Shown in pieces: positions 9,155 through 17,837 of a stretch of 64,000 bases of DNA. This DNA is from Nocardia vaccinii NBRC 15922 (GTDB lineage: Bacteria; Actinomycetota; Actinomycetes; Mycobacteriales; Mycobacteriaceae), in assembly GCF_001613305.1 (NCBI RefSeq), contig NZ_BDCC01000019.1, positions 1 through 64,000 on the forward strand, in the 5' to 3' direction. Positions within the stretch are counted from its first letter, which is position 1. The number at the start of each line of letters is the position of its first letter. Below the pieces are notes generated by a model. That model worked only from the letters and a program-made list of their open reading frames with translations. It did not search any database and was not told where the DNA came from. The translations under genes were made by a program, and so were the position numbers.

Positions 9155-9595
9155 ATGGACAAAGGACTCAGGACCGCGCGGATTCGCCGGCGCATCGCAC
9201 GTCCCGCCGCAGCGGGTCTGGGTGTGGCGGCACTGCTGCTCGCCCCGGCCGCGCTGCTCACCGCACCCGCCGGTGCGACCGCGACGCAGGTCGGCACGGA
9301 ACCGGGGATGAACTACGGTCTGGGCACCAATTACGCGGTGGGATGCCAGTCCACCGTGCAGGTTACGGTCAACGACCCGGTCCAGCCGGTCCAGGTCCTC
9401 GACAACAATCGGTCGATCGGCTGGTTCCGGCCCTCGGGCGGCACGGTGGTCGCACCCTGGGTTCCCGCCACGGTCGGTTGGCACCACATCACCGCCGTGC
9501 AGGCCGCGACACCACCCGGCGCACCGACGCCGTATGTCGACATCCGCGTCGCGAACGGCGCGCACATGGGCAACAACTGCGCCGTCTTCGGTTGA
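9155..9595 (+). CDS. Small secreted protein
   Basis: A 146-residue exported protein of unknown function. A basic start (MDKGLRTARIRRRIARP) precedes a hydrophobic helix (GLGVAALLLAPAALLTAP) and a likely signal peptidase I site after AGATA. The mature part of about 105 residues holds two cysteines (in AVGCQSTVQV and NNCAVFG) that could form one disulfide, and beta-rich segments resembling small immunoglobulin-like proteins found across nocardiae and mycobacteria. The ATG at 9155 has AAGGA upstream. It is divergent from the ydeP-type gene and converges on emb across a strong hairpin. Confidence 0.78.
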   Translation: MDKGLRTARIRRRIARPAAAGLGVAALLLAPAALLTAPAGATATQVGTEPGMNYGLGTNYAVGCQSTVQVTVNDPVQPVQVLDNNRSIGWFRPSGGTVVAPWVPATVGWHHITAVQAATPPGAPTPYVDIRVANGAHMGNNCAVFG

Positions 9596-9681
9596 GCGGC
9601 ACGGTTTCGAGACACCGGGGTCGAGTGGTCTCCGGGTGAACGAGCGGACCTTGTCGGCCGGGCGTTGAAGTCTCGAAGACG

Positions 9682-9717
9682 AGTGCGGGCGGCCCCCTCG
9701 AAGGGGCCGCCCGCACT
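9682..9717. terminator. Bidirectional terminator between secreted protein gene and emb
   Basis: A perfect 15-bp stem (9682-9696 with 9703-9717) has a CTCGAA loop and lies between the ends of two converging genes. Confidence 0.85.
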
Positions 9718-9730
9718 GCTGTCCGCGTCG

Positions 9731-12700
9731 TTATCGGATGTCGAAGTTCAGCGGGCCCGGCTTCCACTTGGCGGACCGCTGTTCGGTGACCGTATCCAGG
9801 TGGGCGGGAGTCGCCTTCGGGTCCAGCGGGACCAGGCGCTCGATCTCACCCCAGTTGCGCTTCCAGTCGTCCTTCAGATACGAGGACATCACCTCCGGGC
9901 GGGTCAGCAGCTGGACGTACCCCAGCGGGCCGCCCGACGCGTGACTCTGCCAGTTGGTGGTCATGATCGCGGCGGCGAAATCCGGGGTGATGCGGTACTG
10001 CGGGATCTCCGCGACGCCGTCCCGGTGCCGGAAGGGTTGCTGGCACGGGAACTGCAGGCCGACGAGCCAGTCCAGCATCACCGGATCGGTGTGCCCGACG
10101 AGTGAGTCGAGGCTCTGCAACCGCGGCACGCGCGGCGGGGTCACCGCGACCCACTGCAGCGGGTCCGAGCTGTCCACCGAGGCGACCACGCGCACGACGT
10201 CGGCTTGGGAAGGTAACTGCCGCAACGGAACTCGCAGGTTGCGCCAGGACGGCTGCAATACGCTCACATCGTCCGGGGTGACCCGGCCGAGTGACTGCAC
10301 CCCGCCGGGGCCGGCGACGCCGTACTCGAGCTGGACGTTCTGTCCGGGCACGGGCAGGTTGTCGATATCGGTGGAAGCGATGCGCCCGGCGGCGGCGATC
10401 GAGACGATCTGGCCGCGGCTGCCCGAGGAGTCCGCGGTGGGCAGGCGGTACCAGCCCGAGATCAGCGACTTCTGCGCGCCGGGGCTGCCGAAACTGCCGA
10501 GCATGGGAGTCGTCGCGGGATTCAGCCCGAACGGCAGCGGGATGGTGCTGCCGTTGATGCCGGGCTTCGCGGCCTCGCCCCCGGCTCCGGTGTTGTCCTT
10601 ACCGGTCTTGGTGGTGGTGCCCGCGCTGCCGAGGGACTGGCCGACCGAGGCGGCGGCCGCGGCCGAACCGTCCGGGGTCAGGTCGGCGAGGTTCAGGCCG
10701 TCGGGGGTGAAGCCGTCGTTCGTCCCGCCGCCGAGCGCGTGCGCCAGGCTGCCCGACAACGGTGGCAGCACACCGGCATTCGCATCCGGCTCGACCAGTA
10801 CGTCGTTCGCCATGCCGCACGCATCTCCGGTCAGCGCCTTGACGTTCGAGGAGGCCAGTGAAAACGCCGGGTACTGCTCGACGGCCGCCTTGACGAACGA
10901 GAGCACCTCGAACAGCACGACCAGCGCCGCCGCGACGGCGAGGATCGGGATCGGGCGACGCGGCGTGCGTCGCTCGCCGTGGAACGGCTCGCGGATGTGG
11001 AACCAGCCCGCGGCGACGATCAGCAGCAGCGAGATCGCCAGCAGTACCGTGCCCGCGCTGATCCCGTGCACCGAGATCGGCTTGTCCCACCAGGAGATTC
11101 GATAACTCGCCACGTACCACCAGCCGTTGGAGCTGGCGAACGACAGGGCCAGCATGGCGAAGACGGCGGCGGCGAACAGTGCGCGGTTACGCGCGGAGCG
11201 CAGCGATCGCGAGCCCACCGCGACCGCGGCGACCACCGCGACCGCGCCGCCCAGACCGGCGAATACGCCGAGGTGATGGGTGAACTTGGTGGGCGAGAAC
11301 ATCATCAGCGGCACCGCGGCGACCGTGGTGCCCAGGATGCGCCGGGTGGGTCCGGCCGCGAGTCCGGGAATCCGGCCGCTCTTGCGCAGCAGCGTGATCA
11401 CCGCGGCCGCGAGCGCCAGGAACATCACCAACATCGCGAACCGCCGCGCGAGCGAACCGTCCGGGGTCGGCTGCAGCAGGTCCTGATAGACGAGATAGTC
11501 GGTGTACCACGGCATATCGGGTCCGACGACCTTGTGCGCCTGACGCATCGCCGACACCTCGGCGAACGGCTGTCCGGCGAAGACGATGGTCAGCACGACC
11601 AGGCCCGCGGCCAGCGCGGGTGCGATCAGCGCGACGTATCCCGAGGTGCGGGCACGTTGCACGATGATCTGTACCAGCGGTCGCGCCCCGGCCAGCAGTG
11701 CGGCGAAGCAGATCAGGCCCGACGGGTTGGTGACCACGGCCAGTGCCGCGGGGATCAGCGCGACCGCCGCCGGAGCGAGTCGCCGGGTGGCCAGTGCGCG
11801 TTCCATCGACACCCAGGTCAGCAGGACGCCCAGCGCGATCGCCGGTTCGGGGCGCAGGCCGTTGTTGTAGGGGAGCCAGAACGCCAGCAGGACCAGCCCG
11901 CCGGCCCAGATCGCCGAGCGGTCGGTGCGCGCGCCGACGCCCAGGCGCGGCACCACCTCGCGGCTGATCAGGAACCAGCACGCGATGCCGAAGATCAGCT
12001 CCGGCAGTCGTACCACGATGCTCGCGGTGGACAGGCGCGCGAGCAGTTCGAAAAGGTTGTCGTAGGGAATGCCGATGGGCGTCTCGGGCACGCCGAAATA
12101 GGCGAAGTAGTTCGCCAGGTATCGCGCGGGCCCGGCGGTGCGCGCCATGCCGAAGATGTAGCCGTCGTCCGCGGTGCCGACGCCGATGAAGTACCACAGG
12201 ACGAGCGTGCCCAGTACGACGGTGTCGACCAGTCGGGGCCGCCACCAGCGGCGCGGCAGTACGCGCCGGTTGCCCCGGCCGTCCTGGCAGTCGAGCCGGT
12301 GCAGCGAGTACAGGGCCACGGCGGTGGCGATGATCGCGCCGATGATCGCGATCAGCTTGAGTACGGTCGGGGAGGTGGTGAATCGCGAGTCGATCACCAC
12401 GTCGGCGTGCATACCCGCCGGTGCGGCACCGGTCAGATCGGTGAACAGGCCGACCAGCTGCGGTCGGTGCTCACCGGCCAGTGTGACGGGCGCGCCGCCC
12501 GCTTGAACGGTGGTGGCTGTGCTGTCGGAGGAGATCGTGATCGTGCAGCCGCGCGGCAGATCGCGCACCGGCGTGTCGATCAGGGTCTGATCCCGCAGCA
12601 CCACCTGCAGCCGGTCGCCGGTGGGTGCGGCGGCGACCAGGACGTTCAGGCCGTAGTGCCAGGACGATCCGGATGCCGCCGGGACCGTGGACAACAGCGT

Positions 12701-12994
12701 TCCGCCGCGGGGGCCCAGCGCCGCCGCGGCGCTGCACGGGATGTCGGCGTGCACGCTGGTCGGGGAATAGGACACCAGCGGCGCGGTGACGCTCGCCGCA
12801 CGGCCCGCCTGCGGCCAGGACAGCGAGGACTGCTCCTGATGCACCGGCAGCAGTGGTACCGCCACGGCCAGCAGTGCGCCGAGGAGGCCGGTCACGACGG
12901 CGAGGGTCCGCCACAGTCGACTGCTCCCACGTCGGGGAGCGGGTTGGTCCAGCGGCCGATCATCGGCCGGGTGTCGACTGAGCGTCTGGGTCAC
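9731..12994 (-). CDS. Arabinosyltransferase of the EmbA/EmbB/EmbC family
   Basis: A large GT-C membrane glycosyltransferase of about 1087 residues that uses decaprenyl-phospho-arabinose to build the arabinan of arabinogalactan and/or lipoarabinomannan. One N-terminal helix (LAVVTGLLGALLAVAVPLLPV) is followed by an extracytoplasmic domain, about a dozen membrane helices in the middle, and an extracytoplasmic C-terminal carbohydrate-binding domain (from about residue 700). The catalytic acidic pair is in VGTADDGYIFGMAR, followed by NYFAYFG. A GTG at 12994 (VTQTLSRH) is the preferred start; a TTG at 13012 is also possible. It is solitary: no second emb, aftA or ubiA-type gene lies beside it. Which of EmbA, B or C it matches cannot be decided by eye. 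Confidence 0.93.
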   Translation of the reverse strand: MTQTLSRHPADDRPLDQPAPRRGSSRLWRTLAVVTGLLGALLAVAVPLLPVHQEQSSLSWPQAGRAASVTAPLVSYSPTSVHADIPCSAAAALGPRGGTLLSTVPAASGSSWHYGLNVLVAAAPTGDRLQVVLRDQTLIDTPVRDLPRGCTITISSDSTATTVQAGGAPVTLAGEHRPQLVGLFTDLTGAAPAGMHADVVIDSRFTTSPTVLKLIAIIGAIIATAVALYSLHRLDCQDGRGNRRVLPRRWWRPRLVDTVVLGTLVLWYFIGVGTADDGYIFGMARTAGPARYLANYFAYFGVPETPIGIPYDNLFELLARLSTASIVVRLPELIFGIACWFLISREVVPRLGVGARTDRSAIWAGGLVLLAFWLPYNNGLRPEPAIALGVLLTWVSMERALATRRLAPAAVALIPAALAVVTNPSGLICFAALLAGARPLVQIIVQRARTSGYVALIAPALAAGLVVLTIVFAGQPFAEVSAMRQAHKVVGPDMPWYTDYLVYQDLLQPTPDGSLARRFAMLVMFLALAAAVITLLRKSGRIPGLAAGPTRRILGTTVAAVPLMMFSPTKFTHHLGVFAGLGGAVAVVAAVAVGSRSLRSARNRALFAAAVFAMLALSFASSNGWWYVASYRISWWDKPISVHGISAGTVLLAISLLLIVAAGWFHIREPFHGERRTPRRPIPILAVAAALVVLFEVLSFVKAAVEQYPAFSLASSNVKALTGDACGMANDVLVEPDANAGVLPPLSGSLAHALGGGTNDGFTPDGLNLADLTPDGSAAAAASVGQSLGSAGTTTKTGKDNTGAGGEAAKPGINGSTIPLPFGLNPATTPMLGSFGSPGAQKSLISGWYRLPTADSSGSRGQIVSIAAAGRIASTDIDNLPVPGQNVQLEYGVAGPGGVQSLGRVTPDDVSVLQPSWRNLRVPLRQLPSQADVVRVVASVDSSDPLQWVAVTPPRVPRLQSLDSLVGHTDPVMLDWLVGLQFPCQQPFRHRDGVAEIPQYRITPDFAAAIMTTNWQSHASGGPLGYVQLLTRPEVMSSYLKDDWKRNWGEIERLVPLDPKATPAHLDTVTEQRSAKWKPGPLNFDIR

Positions 12995-13073
12995 GGTCGG
13001 GCATGCTATCAACCGGAACTGAGACCGTGTCCAGCTCGACGGACACCTCGATCGATGCTATGTCGCATTGCGC

Positions 13074-14507
13074 TCAGCCGACCGCGCTCACCAGCTGTGA
13101 TGCGGTGGGTTCGGTTGTGGCCGAGCGGGTTTCCGGGCGTAGCCCGAGCAACGCGGTGGCTACCGTCGCCACACAGGCTCCCGCGCCCACCCAGAACGCG
13201 ACGGTGAACTGACCCTCCTGCGGCAGCGGCAGATGCGGCAACAGCTTCGCGGTCAGCAGGGTGGTGATGACAGCACTGCCCAGCGCGCTGCCGACGGTGC
13301 GGGAGATGGAGTTGATCCCGTTCGCCACCCCGTTGTGCCGGTGCGGGACGCCGGCCGCGATCAGCGCGGGCATGGCGGCGTAGGCGAAGCTGATCGCGAT
13401 GCCGACGACCACACTGGCCGTGATCACGGTGCCGGTCGCCTCGTGCGCCAGGGCCATCCAGGCGAATCCGGCCGTGCCGACGACGCCGGACAGGGCCAGC
13501 ACGTACCGGCCGCCGATGCGGCCGACCAGCAGTCCGCCCAGCGGTGCGGCGAGCATCGAGGCGATCGTGCTGGGCAGTAGATATTCCACCGAGGCGCGCA
13601 GGATCGAGGCGGTGAATCCGTATCCGGCGATCCGCGCGGGCATCTGCGCCAGATACGAGACGCCCATGAACAGCAGGAACATCGCGAATCCGATGAAGAC
13701 GCCGGACAGGTTGGTGAACAGCACCGGCCGGTGGGTGAACATCTCCAGATCCACCAGCGGCGCGGCCGAGCGGCGTTCGATCAGGACCCACAGCACGGCC
13801 ATGACGATCACACCGCCGAAGCAGCCCAGCGTCGCGGCGGAGGTCCATCCCCATTCGTGCCCCTGCGAGATCGGCAGGAGCAGCAGGATGAGCGCGCCGC
13901 CGAGGGTGATCGCACCGGGCAGGTCGACGCTGCCGGGATGCCGGGCGCCGGTCGCGGGCACCACGACCGCGGCCAGGCCCAGGGCGACTGTCGCCAAGCC
14001 CGCGGTGAACCAGAACACCACGTGGTAGCCGGGATCGCTGCCCTGGGTGAGCAGACCGGTGGCGACCAGCCCGATACCGCCGCCGAAGGCGAGGGTGCCG
14101 CTCACGATGGCCATCGCGCCGTGCAGCCGTTCGACCGGAATCTCGTCGCGCAGCACCGACAGCGCCAGCGGGAAGATCGCCGTCGCCACGCCCTGAAGGG
14201 TGCGTCCGGCCAGCAGCATGCCCAGTGATCCCGCGGTCGCGGAGACGACCGAGCCGGCGACCGCGACCACCAGGACGCCAAGCAGTGTGGGTTTGCGGCC
14301 GTAGAGATCGCCGATGCGGCCCAGCAGCGGAGTGAATACCGCCGCGGACAGCAGCGTCGCGGTGGTCACCCAGCACACCGACGTCGTCGAGACGTGCAGT
14401 TTCGTCGCGATCAGACCCAGGATCGGCACCGCCTGGGTCTGCATTACGGTCACGATCATCGCGGCGAACGCGAGGACGCCGGTCAGCAGCGCGGCCTTCC
14501 GCGTCAT
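13074..14507 (-). CDS. MFS drug-efflux-type transporter
   Basis: A membrane transporter of 477 residues from the major facilitator superfamily (DHA2-like, about 14 predicted helices). The signature LLGRIGDLYGRKPTLL lies in the first cytoplasmic loop near residues 60-75, and LAGRTLQGVATAIFPLAL follows. The ATG at 14507 (MTRKAALLTG) has a perfect GGAGGT ribosome binding site. It is divergent from a MarR regulator across about 100 bases containing several palindromes, the classic layout of a MarR-controlled efflux pump. The substrate is unknown. Confidence 0.92.
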   Translation of the reverse strand: MTRKAALLTGVLAFAAMIVTVMQTQAVPILGLIATKLHVSTTSVCWVTTATLLSAAVFTPLLGRIGDLYGRKPTLLGVLVVAVAGSVVSATAGSLGMLLAGRTLQGVATAIFPLALSVLRDEIPVERLHGAMAIVSGTLAFGGGIGLVATGLLTQGSDPGYHVVFWFTAGLATVALGLAAVVVPATGARHPGSVDLPGAITLGGALILLLLPISQGHEWGWTSAATLGCFGGVIVMAVLWVLIERRSAAPLVDLEMFTHRPVLFTNLSGVFIGFAMFLLFMGVSYLAQMPARIAGYGFTASILRASVEYLLPSTIASMLAAPLGGLLVGRIGGRYVLALSGVVGTAGFAWMALAHEATGTVITASVVVGIAISFAYAAMPALIAAGVPHRHNGVANGINSISRTVGSALGSAVITTLLTAKLLPHLPLPQEGQFTVAFWVGAGACVATVATALLGLRPETRSATTEPTASQLVSAVG

Positions 14508-14522
14508 ATGACACCTCCAGAA

Positions 14523-14571
14523 GCTTGAGTACAAATACATTTGAAGTCCTCAAGCATCTAAGGCTTCAAAT
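14523..14571. promoter_or_regulatory. Nested inverted repeats in MFS/marR promoter, candidate MarR operators
   Basis: Three perfect dyads overlap in an AT-rich stretch: GCTTGAG (14523-14529) with CTCAAGC (14549-14555), CAAAT-AC-ATTTG (14532-14543), and ATTTGAAG (14539-14546) with CTTCAAAT (14564-14571). They lie in the divergent promoter of the transporter and its regulator. The AT content is far above that of the flanking genes. Confidence 0.65.
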
Positions 14572-14607
14572 ATATTGGTTGTCAATCGCGCCGGTAGGAT
14601 CGCGGCT

Positions 14608-15045
14608 ATGAGTCAGGCCACAGAACCGAGTCCTCTTGCGTTACTGATCGGACGGTTCGTCTCGGCCTATCTGCAGGATTTCCTGACCGCCGCCGAGGAA
14701 CACGGCCTGACCCTGACCCAGGCGAAACTGCTGCTGGCGCTCAACGAACCCCCCGCCGAACTGCCCATGCGCGAGCTGGCCGGTCGCCTGGCCTGCGACC
14801 CCTCCAATCTGACCGGCGTCGCGGACCGCATGGAGTCCCGCGGCCTTGTCCTGCGCACGGTCAACCCGGCCGATCGCCGGGTGAAATATCTGGCATCCAC
14901 CGACCAGGGCCGCGACCTGGCCGCGCAGATCCGCGGGTCGCAGGTCCGTGCCTACCGAGCCCTGGCCGAGTTGACGCCCGAGGAGGAACGGCTGCTCGCG
15001 GGCATGCTCGAGCGTCTGGTGCCCAAACTCGAAGCGGCGGAGTAG
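14608..15045 (+). CDS. MarR family transcriptional regulator
   Basis: A winged-helix regulator of 145 residues. The helix-turn-helix reads MRELAGRLACDPSNLTGVADRMESRGLVLRTV, followed by the wing NPADRRVKYLASTDQGRDL. TAGGAT ends seven bases before the ATG at 14608 and no good Shine-Dalgarno is present, so the message may be leaderless. It is expected to repress the divergent MFS transporter and itself through the dyads at 14523-14571. The last 94 bases overlap the end of the converging QueA-like gene. Confidence 0.9.
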   Translation: MSQATEPSPLALLIGRFVSAYLQDFLTAAEEHGLTLTQAKLLLALNEPPAELPMRELAGRLACDPSNLTGVADRMESRGLVLRTVNPADRRVKYLASTDQGRDLAAQIRGSQVRAYRALAELTPEEERLLAGMLERLVPKLEAAE

Positions 15046-16076
15046 GTTCGGGGAGCGGCGAAGAGCAGGGCGGTATCGCCGAATTCGTGCCACAGATAGC
15101 CGGTCTCCAGTGCTGTGCGATATGCGGCATCGACCCGCTGGGTTCCGGCGACCGCCTCCAGCAGATGAAGATGCGAGGCTCCCGGTTCGTGCCAGCCGGT
15201 GATGAGCCCGTCGACCGTGCGGGCGAGGCGGTCCTCGCCGAGTACCAGGTCGGTCCATCCGGACGCCGGGTGGACCAGGCCGGAGGGGTCGGCCGCCGAT
15301 TCGAGGGCCCGGGTGACGGTCGTGCCGACGGCGACTACCCGGCCGCCCGCGGCGCGAGTCGAATTCACCAGGCGGGCAGTCGTTTCGGGGACGGTGTAGC
15401 GCTCCGGGCTCGGCGGCTCACCCGTCTCCGGTGAGGAGACGCCGGTGTGCAGGGTGATCGGGGCCAGTGTGATTCCCGCGGTCACCAGTTCGGTTACCAG
15501 CGCATCGGTGAACGGCCTTGCAGCACTGGGCATCTCGGCGCTACCGGGTTCGCGGCCGAAGATCGTGAGGTAGTAGTCCGGTGACCATCGCTGTGTCACA
15601 TAGGAATACGTGATCGGGCGGCCGTGCCGGGCCAGTAAGGCGGGCACCTCGGTATCGACCTCGGCGATCCACAAGCGGCGGGCGGGTGGGAGCCAGGGGG
15701 CGCGAAGTCGCGCCGTGGCGCCCGGCAGGTGTACGCGGGCACCGGGTTCCGGTTCGCACGCGGTGAACGGGGTCCCCTCGGGGGCGCGGAGTTCTACGAC
15801 CCAGCGCCCGTCGTCCAGGCGCGCCGCCATATGCAGGACGGCCGGAACGTCACGGTAGCGGGCATCGACCGCCGCTGCCAGCATCGACGAATTGTTCACC
15901 ACGACAAGGTCTCCGGGCCGCAGGAATCGCGGCAACTCCCGGAACCTGGCGTGGGTGATGCCCGCGTCGGCGGACACCAGCAGGCGCACCTCGTCGCGGG
16001 CGAGTCCGCGCGCCTCCGCGGGGACGGTCGCGGCTCTGTCGGCGGGGAGGACGAATTCGCGTCGGATGGCTCTCAT
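14952..16076 (-). CDS. QueA-like protein (SAM:tRNA ribosyltransferase-isomerase family)
   Basis: A 374-residue homologue of QueA, which transfers the ribosyl part of S-adenosylmethionine to preQ1-tRNA in queuosine synthesis. Family blocks include LRPGDLVVVNNSSML near residue 55, SYVTQRWSPDYYLTIFGREPGSAEMPSAARPFT in the middle and ITLHTGVSSPETGEPPSPERYTV. Most actinobacteria lack the rest of the queuosine pathway, and none of it is visible here, so the true role is uncertain. The start at 16076 (MRAIRREF) has GAGG upstream. About 30 C-terminal residues are read antisense to the 3' end of marR. An SDR gene lies 71 bases upstream on the same strand and may be co-transcribed. Confidence 0.82.
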   Translation of the reverse strand: MRAIRREFVLPADRAATVPAEARGLARDEVRLLVSADAGITHARFRELPRFLRPGDLVVVNNSSMLAAAVDARYRDVPAVLHMAARLDDGRWVVELRAPEGTPFTACEPEPGARVHLPGATARLRAPWLPPARRLWIAEVDTEVPALLARHGRPITYSYVTQRWSPDYYLTIFGREPGSAEMPSAARPFTDALVTELVTAGITLAPITLHTGVSSPETGEPPSPERYTVPETTARLVNSTRAAGGRVVAVGTTVTRALESAADPSGLVHPASGWTDLVLGEDRLARTVDGLITGWHEPGASHLHLLEAVAGTQRVDAAYRTALETGYLWHEFGDTALLFAAPRTYSAASSLGTRRSSMPASSRSSSGVNSARAR

Positions 16077-16147
16077 CGGGTGCCTCTTGCCTCGGTCGTC
16101 CGGAACCGGCGGTTGTGCGGTCCGGTCCGATGGGTCGGGTCGGGTTG

Positions 16148-16837
16148 TCAACGCGGAGCGGACAGCTCCGCGGCGGTGTATCGGCCGCTGGGCGGGCGGG
16201 TGTCGATCAGGTGCAGCAGCGCCGGGACGACGGTCTCCGGTTCGGGGCGATCGGAGATGTCCTCGCCCGGGAATGCGGCCTGGTGCATGGCGGTGCGCAT
16301 ATCACCGGGATCGAAGCCGTAGACGTACAGCCGGGGGTTCTCGGCGGCGAAGATGGCGGTCAGGTGGTCCAGCGCCGCTTTCGACGCACCGTAAGCACCC
16401 CAGCCCTCGTAGGGCGTCACCGCCGCATCGGAGCTGATATCGATCGCCATTCCGTCGCGGACCCGCAGTTTCGGCAGCGCCAATTGCAGGACGGCGAGCG
16501 GTGCGACGACATTCGTCTGCAGCACGGCGGCGAATTCGCCGAGCGGATAGTCCGCCAAGCGCGGCATCGGGCTCGGCCCCAGTGCGCTGGCGTTGTTGAG
16601 CACCAGATCGAGCCGGTCTCGGCCGGTGAGCACCGCGGCCAGGTGTTCGCGATGCGCCGGATCGGCCACGTCGCCCGGCACGGCGGTCGCGCCGGTCGCC
16701 GCCCGCACCCGCTCCAGCGGTTCCGGACCGCGTGCGGTGATGATCAGGTCCCACCCCCGCTCCGCCAGGGCCAGTGCTGTCGCGCGGCCGAATCCGGCGG
16801 AGGCTCCGGTGATGAGGGCTGTCGGGTTCTCGGACAT
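16148..16837 (-). CDS. Short-chain dehydrogenase/reductase (SDR)
   Basis: A cytoplasmic NAD(P)-dependent oxidoreductase of 229 residues. The Rossmann glycine motif TGASAGFG lies at residues 10-17, the structural NNAS (variant of NNAG) near residue 81, a serine in IDISSDAA near 135, and the catalytic YGASK near residue 148. Classical SDR length. Substrate unknown. There is no Shine-Dalgarno; a MerR-type promoter (16844-16874) places a -10 hexamer six bases before the ATG, so the transcript is probably leaderless and under MerR control. The QueA-like gene lies downstream. Confidence 0.9.
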   Translation of the reverse strand: MSENPTALITGASAGFGRATALALAERGWDLIITARGPEPLERVRAATGATAVPGDVADPAHREHLAAVLTGRDRLDLVLNNASALGPSPMPRLADYPLGEFAAVLQTNVVAPLAVLQLALPKLRVRDGMAIDISSDAAVTPYEGWGAYGASKAALDHLTAIFAAENPRLYVYGFDPGDMRTAMHQAAFPGEDISDRPEPETVVPALLHLIDTRPPSGRYTAAELSAPR

Positions 16838-16843
16838 GACCTC

Positions 16844-16874
16844 ATCGTGAAACCTGAAGTCAACTTCAGGTCAA
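16844..16874 (-). promoter_or_regulatory. MerR-type promoter and operator of the SDR gene
   Basis: Read on the minus strand, a -35 element TTGACC (16874-16869) and a -10-like CACGAT (16849-16844) are separated by 19 bases, the long spacer typical of MerR-activated promoters. The spacer region is filled by a 20-bp dyad (16852-16871) with perfect nine-base arms ACCTGAAGT and ACTTCAGGT around a two-base centre. The arms resemble the SoxR operator. The start codon follows six bases after the -10. Confidence 0.65.
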
Positions 16875-17003
16875 GGAACGGATTTCCGCCTGGAGTGAAA
16901 CCTGCCTGGTATGTGGTCGGCCGGTGTGTCTCGCGGCCGATGAATTCGCTGCCGCGGTGTCGTCTCAATTGTGCGAGTCCCCAACATCTCCCCAGGAGCC
17001 ACC

Positions 17004-17801
17004 ATGACCTACACCTTCAAGCCCGGAGACCCCTGCTGGGTCGAGCTGTTCACCTCCGATCCGGAGCGTTCCATCGCGTTCTACTCCGAACTGCTCGGCT
17101 GGACCGCCGAACAGGCCGGGCCCGAATACGGCGGGTACATCACGTTCCGCAAGGACGGCGATGCCGTCGCGGGTGGTATGCGCAACGACGGCTCCTCCGG
17201 CGGGCCGGATCAGTGGACGATCTATCTGGCCAGCGCCGACGCCGAGGCGACCGCCGCTGCCGCCACGGCCGACGGCGGCCGGGTGGTGGTGCCCCCGATG
17301 CGGGTCGGCGAGCAGGGCACGATGGCCGTTCTCGGTGACCCCAGCGGCGCCGGCGTCGGGGTGTGGCAGCCGGATGCGCACCCGGGATTCGGTGCGCTCG
17401 GCGATGTCAGCGGTGGGCGGTGGAGCGAGCACGTGGGCGTCCCGTCCTGGTTCGAACTGCACACCCCCGCCTACGACGAGGCATTGAATTTCTACCGCGA
17501 GGTCTTCGGCTGGCAGGACCCGTTCACAGTCTCGGATGTCCCCGAATTCCGTTACACCACAATTCATTCGACCAGCCCGATGCTGGGTGGGGTGATGGAC
17601 TCGGCGGCATTCCTGCCCGCCGGCGCCCCGGGTGGCTGGCGGGTCTACTTCGGGGTCGAGGATGTCGACGCCGCGGTGAAAACCGTGGTCTCCCTGGGGG
17701 GTTCGGTGGAACGTGAACCGGAGAACACTCCGTACGGGCGGCTGGCCGCCGTGGTCGATCCGGGTGGCGTGCGATTCAGTCTGGGCGGCAACAACTCCTG
17801 A
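17004..17801 (+). CDS. Two-domain VOC (glyoxalase-like) protein, CFP32/Cfp30B-like
   Basis: A 265-residue protein built from two vicinal-oxygen-chelate domains, about residues 1-125 and 140-262. Each begins alike: CWVELFTSDPERSIAFYSELLGW and SWFELHTPAYDEALNFYREVFGW. It resembles the mycobacterial antigen Cfp30B/CFP32 (Rv0577), annotated as a glyoxylase-like protein of uncertain substrate. The ATG at 17004 follows an AGGAG site. No signal peptide is seen. It stands alone, ending at a bidirectional hairpin shared with the converging DinB-like gene. Confidence 0.88.
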   Translation: MTYTFKPGDPCWVELFTSDPERSIAFYSELLGWTAEQAGPEYGGYITFRKDGDAVAGGMRNDGSSGGPDQWTIYLASADAEATAAAATADGGRVVVPPMRVGEQGTMAVLGDPSGAGVGVWQPDAHPGFGALGDVSGGRWSEHVGVPSWFELHTPAYDEALNFYREVFGWQDPFTVSDVPEFRYTTIHSTSPMLGGVMDSAAFLPAGAPGGWRVYFGVEDVDAAVKTVVSLGGSVEREPENTPYGRLAAVVDPGGVRFSLGGNNS

Positions 17802-17805
17802 GCCG

Positions 17806-17836
17806 GATGCCGGACGTCGTCGCGACGTCCGGCATC
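17806..17836. terminator. Bidirectional terminator between VOC and DinB-like genes
   Basis: A perfect 14-bp stem (17806-17819 with 17823-17836) lies between the stops of two converging genes, which are only 36 bases apart. Confidence 0.8.
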
Positions 17837-17837
17837 A

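Noticed and set aside
6376..9639. A 1087-codon plus-strand frame over fdhD, the ydeP-type gene and the secreted protein gene
   Set aside because: It spans three well-supported genes and their gaps in other frames and shows no domain; a compositional artefact.
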